A DNA stretch of 42,373 nt from DASQQQ01 sp036390995. Its GTDB lineage: Bacteria; Actinomycetota; UBA4738; HRBIN12. Within the stretch, counting starts at the first letter, position 1. Each line of letters starts with the position of its first letter. The notes beneath the pieces are model-generated. The model made no database searches. It was not told the origin of the DNA and was given only the letters and a program-made list of their open reading frames with translations. Made by a program: the position numbers and the translations under genes. Shown here piece by piece: positions 38,855 to 42,373 of the stretch. Where the stretch lies: positions 1-42,373 of the forward strand of contig DASWAT010000067.1 of assembly GCA_036390995.1 (NCBI GenBank), given 5' to 3'.

Positions 38855-40504
38855 TTGGCACCGGAAATCACAATGGACAAGCGCGTCCTCGAAGGCAAGG
38901 TCGCGTCCGAACTCCATGCGATCGCGGATGGCCTCGGTATCGAGGGGCACCAGAAGCTGAAGAAAGCGGACCTCATCGAGCGCATCCTGGCGCATGCGCG
39001 CGACGGGGGAGGAAACGGCAAGGGAGCCGGGGCCGACCGGACCGCCGAGGCCGGAGGCAGGGCGGTGGAAACATCGTCGAACGGTGAGGTTGCCGAGGTC
39101 GCAGAGCCCGCTCAGGCCCCTGCACCGCCGGCTCGTCCGGAGGATCGGGGAACGACCGAACGGGTTCGGGAGGACCGCGGCGAGGGCATGGGGTCTCGTG
39201 ACCTGACCGACGAGCCGGTGCGCGAGGGCCAACGCGACCTGCGTCGAGAGCGTCCCGAGGGCCGTCCCGAGGGCCGTCCCGACCAGCGCCAGGACGGCGG
39301 ACGGCGCCGCCCGACGCGCGAGGAGCGCCGACGCCAGCGCGAGGAGCGCCGCATGCGCGATATGGAGGCCCGGGAAGAGGAGATCGCGAACGCCCCCACG
39401 GCCACCGGGCTGCTCGACATCCTGCCGGAGGGCTACGGGTTCCTGCGGACGTCCGGCTACCTGCCTGGCTCCGAGGACATCTACGTGTCCCTCTCGCAGG
39501 TGCGGCGGTTCATGCTCCGCAAGGGCGACACCGTCACCGGCAAGATCCGCCGGCCCAAGGACAATGAGAAGTACTTCGCGCTGCTCCAGATCGAGGACGT
39601 GAACGGGCTCGACCCGGAGGAGGCGCAGCAGCGGCCTCACTTCGAGAAGCTGACGCCGCTCTTCCCACACCAACGGTTCCGTCTGGAGACGGCGCCTGCG
39701 GACGTGACCGGCCGGATCATCGACATGGTCGCGCCGATCGGCAAGGGCCAGCGCGGGATGGTCGTGTCGCCGCCCAAGGCGGGCAAGACCACCGTCCTCA
39801 AGAACATCGCGAACGGGATCCTGAACTCCAGCCCGGAGACGCACCTGATCGTGCTGCTCGTCGACGAGCGGCCGGAGGAGGTCACGGACTGGCAGCGGAC
39901 GGTGGAAGCGGCCGAGGTCGTCTACTCGACCTTCGACAAGCCAGCCGACCAGCACATCCAAGTCACCGAGCTCGTGCTGGAGCGGGCCAAGCGCCTGGCG
40001 GAGACGGGCAAGGACGTGGCGATCCTGCTGGACTCGGTCACCCGGCTGGCACGGGCCTACAACCTCGCCGCCCCAGCCTCGGGCAAGATCCTGTCCGGCG
40101 GCGTGGACTCCACGGCGCTCTACCCGCCGAAGCGGTTCTTCGGCGCAGCGCGGAACATCGAGGAGGGCGGGAGCCTGACGATCATCGCGAGCGCCCTCGT
40201 GGAGACCGGATCCAGGATGGACGAGGTCATCTTCGAGGAGTTCAAGGGTACCGGGAACATGGAGCTCCGGCTGGACCGGTCGCTCGCCGACAAGCGGATC
40301 TTCCCCGCGATCAACGTCGAGGCGTCCGGAACCCGCAAGGAGGAGCTGCTCATGCCAACCGAGGAGCTCGCCCTGGTATGGCGGCTCCGACGGGTGCTCC
40401 ACGCGCTCGAGGCCGGGGCCGCCCTAGAGCTGCTGGTGGACAAGATCCGCGCGACGAAGTCCAACGAGCAGTTCCTGAAGGAGATCGCTAAGGCGCCGTC
40501 GTAA
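38855..40504 (+). CDS. rho: Transcription termination factor Rho
   Basis: A 549-residue hexameric RNA helicase. The N-terminal SAP-like helices (VASELHAIADGLGIEGHQKLKKADLIERIL) are followed by an actinobacterial-type basic, low-complexity insertion (about 50-180) with RPEG repeats and an Arg/Glu-rich run. The cold-shock RNA-binding domain starts at TGLLDILPEGYGFLRTSGYLPG. The ATPase has Walker A SPPKAGKTT near 305 and Walker B VAILLDSVTRLARAYN; the R-loop is SGGVDSTALYPPKRFFG. TTG at 38855 has a strong GGGAGGAG; ATG at 38873 is the alternative. It follows the transaldolase without a gap. Confidence 0.96.
   Translation: MAPEITMDKRVLEGKVASELHAIADGLGIEGHQKLKKADLIERILAHARDGGGNGKGAGADRTAEAGGRAVETSSNGEVAEVAEPAQAPAPPARPEDRGTTERVREDRGEGMGSRDLTDEPVREGQRDLRRERPEGRPEGRPDQRQDGGRRRPTREERRRQREERRMRDMEAREEEIANAPTATGLLDILPEGYGFLRTSGYLPGSEDIYVSLSQVRRFMLRKGDTVTGKIRRPKDNEKYFALLQIEDVNGLDPEEAQQRPHFEKLTPLFPHQRFRLETAPADVTGRIIDMVAPIGKGQRGMVVSPPKAGKTTVLKNIANGILNSSPETHLIVLLVDERPEEVTDWQRTVEAAEVVYSTFDKPADQHIQVTELVLERAKRLAETGKDVAILLDSVTRLARAYNLAAPASGKILSGGVDSTALYPPKRFFGAARNIEEGGSLTIIASALVETGSRMDEVIFEEFKGTGNMELRLDRSLADKRIFPAINVEASGTRKEELLMPTEELALVWRLRRVLHALEAGAALELLVDKIRATKSNEQFLKEIAKAPS
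39251..39282 (+). repeat. In-frame 12-bp tandem repeat in rho insertion
   Basis: Two full and one partial copy of CGTCCCGAGGGC encode RPEG-RPEG-RP in the disordered insertion of Rho. Repeat number may vary between strains. Confidence 0.8.
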
Positions 40505-40535
40505 GCTGGCCCGCCGGAAAAGGAGAACGGATCAG

Positions 40536-40763
40536 ATGAAGCAGGGCATCCATCCCGACTACGTGATCGCGACCGTCCACTGTTCGTGCGGCAACACGTT
40601 CCAGACCCGCAGCACGAAGCCCGAGCTGCGGGTGGAGATCTGCTCGAACTGCCATCCGTTCTACACGGGCAAGCAGAAGCTCGTGGACACGGGGGGACGG
40701 GTCGAGCGGTTCCAGCGCCGCTACGGCAGGCAGACGCAGCAGGCGCCCCAGGCGCAGGACTGA
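40536..40763 (+). CDS. rpmE: 50S ribosomal protein L31, zinc-binding type
   Basis: A 75-residue ribosomal protein. MKQGIHPDYVIATV is the standard opening. Cys16, Cys18, Cys36 and Cys39 form the zinc ribbon, so this is the C+ form rather than the zinc-free paralogue. A 10-residue Gln/Ala-rich tail is slightly long. ATG at 40536 follows AAAAGGAGAA. It lies 31 bases after rho, an arrangement common in actinobacteria, where release factor genes often follow. Here DUF1385 follows instead. Confidence 0.96.
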   Translation: MKQGIHPDYVIATVHCSCGNTFQTRSTKPELRVEICSNCHPFYTGKQKLVDTGGRVERFQRRYGRQTQQAPQAQD

Positions 40764-40774
40764 GCCTCCGCCGC

Positions 40775-41683
40775 ATGGCCGCAGAGTCGCCGCGTAAGCA
40801 GCACTACTACGGCGGCCAAGCCGTCATGGAGGGCGTGATGATGCGCGGCCGCGACGTCTGGGCCGTGGCGGTGCGGCGTCCCGATCGCTCGATGCACATC
40901 GAGTCTCACGACATCCGATCGATCGCGGTCCGTCACCCGATCCTCGCCAAGCCCGGCTTCCGGGGCGTGATCGCGCTCGGTCAGGCGCTGTCTATCGGCG
41001 TGAAGGCTCTCGCGATCTCGGCGAACCAGGCCTCGCCGGAGGACCAGCAGCTCTCGCCGCACCAGATGGCGATGTCGATGGTCCTCGCCTTCGGCATCTT
41101 CATCGCGGTGTTCATCGTGGGGCCCGCCGTAGCCTTCCGATGGGTGGGGCGCCACGTCAGCTCGAGCATCCTGGTGAACGCACTCGAGGGCGTGTTCCGG
41201 GTGGCGCTGTTCCTTGCCTACCTGGTCATCATCGGCCGCGCGAAGGAGATCCGGCGCGTGTTCGAGTACCACGGCGCCGAGCACAAGACGATCGCGGCGT
41301 ACGAGCACGACGAGCCGCTCGTTCCGGATCGCGTGGACCGGTACTCCACGCTCCACGTCCGCTGCGGGACGAATTTCCTGCTGATCGTGATGGTGCTCAC
41401 GATCCTCGTGTTCGCCGTGTTCGGCGACCCGGGGCTCTGGTGGCGGATCGGCTCGCGGGTCGTCGCCATCCCGATCATCGCGGGGCTCGCGTTCGAGATG
41501 CTCAGGCTCGGCGCCAGGTACGAAGGCTCGGCGCCGATGCGCGCTCTCATGGCCCCCGGCCTGTGGTTGCAGAAGATCACCACGCAGCCACCGGACCGTG
41601 AGCAGATCGAGGTCGCGATCGCGTCGTTCAACGAGGTGCTCCGCAGGGAAGGCGAGCGATCGGCGACCGGCGCCGACGTCTGA
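40775..41683 (+). CDS. DUF1385 membrane protein
   Basis: A 302-residue membrane protein. YYGGQAVMEGVMMRG is the family signature near the N-terminus. It is followed by hydrophobic helices (MSMVLAFGIFIAVFIVGPAVAF, VALFLAYLVIIG), the conserved RVFEYHGAEHKTIAAYE, RCGTNFLLIVMVLTILVFAVFG and a final helix pair. No enzymatic role is known, although the conserved His, Glu and Cys in EYHGAEHK and RCGTNF suggest a metal or catalytic site. In many bacteria it sits beside rpmE and prfA, as here beside rpmE. ATG at 40775 has no clear ribosome site and is 11 bases after rpmE. Confidence 0.88.
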   Translation: MAAESPRKQHYYGGQAVMEGVMMRGRDVWAVAVRRPDRSMHIESHDIRSIAVRHPILAKPGFRGVIALGQALSIGVKALAISANQASPEDQQLSPHQMAMSMVLAFGIFIAVFIVGPAVAFRWVGRHVSSSILVNALEGVFRVALFLAYLVIIGRAKEIRRVFEYHGAEHKTIAAYEHDEPLVPDRVDRYSTLHVRCGTNFLLIVMVLTILVFAVFGDPGLWWRIGSRVVAIPIIAGLAFEMLRLGARYEGSAPMRALMAPGLWLQKITTQPPDREQIEVAIASFNEVLRREGERSATGADV

Positions 41684-41694
41684 GCCCGAGGTCG

Positions 41695-41722
41695 TTGATT
41701 CCTCGGAACTTCCCCGTAGCAT
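41695..41722 (+). promoter_or_regulatory. Promoter TTGATT-16-TAGCAT for DivIVA-domain gene
   Basis: TTGATT (41695-41700) and TAGCAT (41717-41722) are 16 nt apart. The leader of about 35 nt ends with TAGGAGG at 41751-41757, 6 bases before the ATG, so this gene is leadered. Confidence 0.5.
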
Positions 41723-41763
41723 TGCAGGGGCGGTCCCCCCAACCGATGCGTAGGAGGCTGCCC

Positions 41764-42373
41764 ATGTCCCCCACCGAGCTCGACCTTCCCATCCTGGCGA
41801 GCCCCGATCAGATCCGGCGCCGCGAGTTCGTCACGACCCGGCGGGGCTACGACCCCGACCAGGTTCGGGAGTACCTGCTGCAGGTGGCGGGTCACGTCGA
41901 ACGGCTCGAGGCGATGGCCCGCGAGGCCCGCCTGGAGGTCGAGGCGGCGCAGCGCTCGCAGGCGGAGACGCCGAAGGTCGATCCGTACGAGCAGCTCGGC
42001 CAGCGCCTGGCCGAGCTCATCCGCACCGCCGAGCAGGAGGCCGAGCGGATCCGGCGGGAGGCGCGCGACGAGGCGGAACAGATCACGCGCGAGGCCAGGG
42101 CCGATGCCGACCGCGTCCGGCTGGACGCGCAGGGCAAGGCCGAGGAGTCTCGCGAGGAAGCCGAGCGGGCCCTCCGCGAGGCCCGCGAGCGCGCCGACCG
42201 GACCCTCGCCGGCTTGGCGACGCGGCGAGACGCACTCATCGAGCAGCTGGCCTCGATGCAGGATCGGCTGCTCGGAGTGGCCCGGGAGCTGGAGGCGGCG
42301 ATCGACCGGGACGAGGCTCACACGGTCGTTATCGACGACGCCGCGCCCTCGGAACGTGAGGCCGGGGAGGAGC
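41764..42373 (+). CDS. DivIVA-domain coiled-coil protein (3' end outside window)
   Basis: The frame is open from ATG 41764 to the last base (203 codons), so the protein is cut by the window edge. Residues 20-45 read REFVTTRRGYDPDQVREYLLQV, the DivIVA-type membrane-binding lead segment. A long charged heptad-like region rich in Ala, Glu and Arg follows, typical of polar-growth and septum-site scaffolds such as Wag31 and related proteins. Its role may be in cell-envelope placement. The upstream promoter and strong ribosome site support the start. Frame continuity to the edge excludes a short peptide. Confidence 0.8.
   Translation, partial: MSPTELDLPILASPDQIRRREFVTTRRGYDPDQVREYLLQVAGHVERLEAMAREARLEVEAAQRSQAETPKVDPYEQLGQRLAELIRTAEQEAERIRREARDEAEQITREARADADRVRLDAQGKAEESREEAERALREARERADRTLAGLATRRDALIEQLASMQDRLLGVARELEAAIDRDEAHTVVIDDAAPSEREAGEE

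Overview
The window is very GC-rich, almost gap-free bacterial chromosome (about 39 protein genes and one tRNA in 42.4 kb; no intergenic stretch exceeds 300 bases). It looks actinobacterial. It carries a bacterial proteasome activator (Bpa/PafE, C-terminal GQYL), a MarP-type CvpA-serine protease, a DivIVA-domain protein, the argS-lysA-hom-thrC-thrB string and rho-rpmE-DUF1385, and many genes seem to start without a leader. I cannot name the genus. A deep-branching or uncultured actinobacterial lineage is likely, because the threonine cluster and rho are separated by an unusual gene block. No insertion sequence, prophage, CRISPR array or rRNA was seen.

Layout: 1-182 is a degraded MgtC-like fragment. 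203-6528 holds an ABC exporter half, a GNAT enzyme divergent from a MarR regulator with 6-phosphogluconolactonase, a VIT1/CCC1 metal transporter, a LURP/scramblase-like protein and a monomeric sarcosine-oxidase-like flavoenzyme. 6609-8893 is an MFS drug exporter with its TetR repressor and a clear operator. 8914-14290 holds a GH38 alpha-mannosidase, DUF421, an AI-2E-family permease, DUF309 and a methyltransferase. 14310-15866 is a divergent pyrE/pyrD pair. 15945-20154 is a Pot-type polyamine ABC importer. 20161-23324 holds Bpa, an M20 peptidase, an OsmC protein, PdxH and tRNA-Arg(CCG). 23417-30573 runs from a stand-alone receiver protein through argS, a lysA-acetyltransferase fusion, hom, thrC and thrB, with overlapping starts and stops across lysA-hom-thrC. 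30609-34991 holds a debranching-enzyme-like glycosidase, an L,D-transpeptidase and MarP. 35081-38854 is a metallophosphoesterase, cyclic 2,3-diphosphoglycerate synthetase, 2-phosphoglycerate kinase and small transaldolase operon. 38855-42373 is rho, rpmE, DUF1385 and the start of a DivIVA-domain gene.

The most interesting content is (i) a complete two-enzyme route from 2-phosphoglycerate to cyclic 2,3-diphosphoglycerate, a solute known from thermophilic methanogens, with a phosphoesterase that could be the missing hydrolase; (ii) a diaminopimelate decarboxylase fused to a GNAT domain; (iii) a shared grammar of TANNNT hexamers 6-9 nt before start codons, pointing to leaderless mRNAs, including a symmetric bidirectional -10 between pyrE and pyrD; and (iv) a pdxH gene that begins four bases after a tRNA 3' end. 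Everything is read by eye from the sequence; family names rest on motif recognition, not searches.
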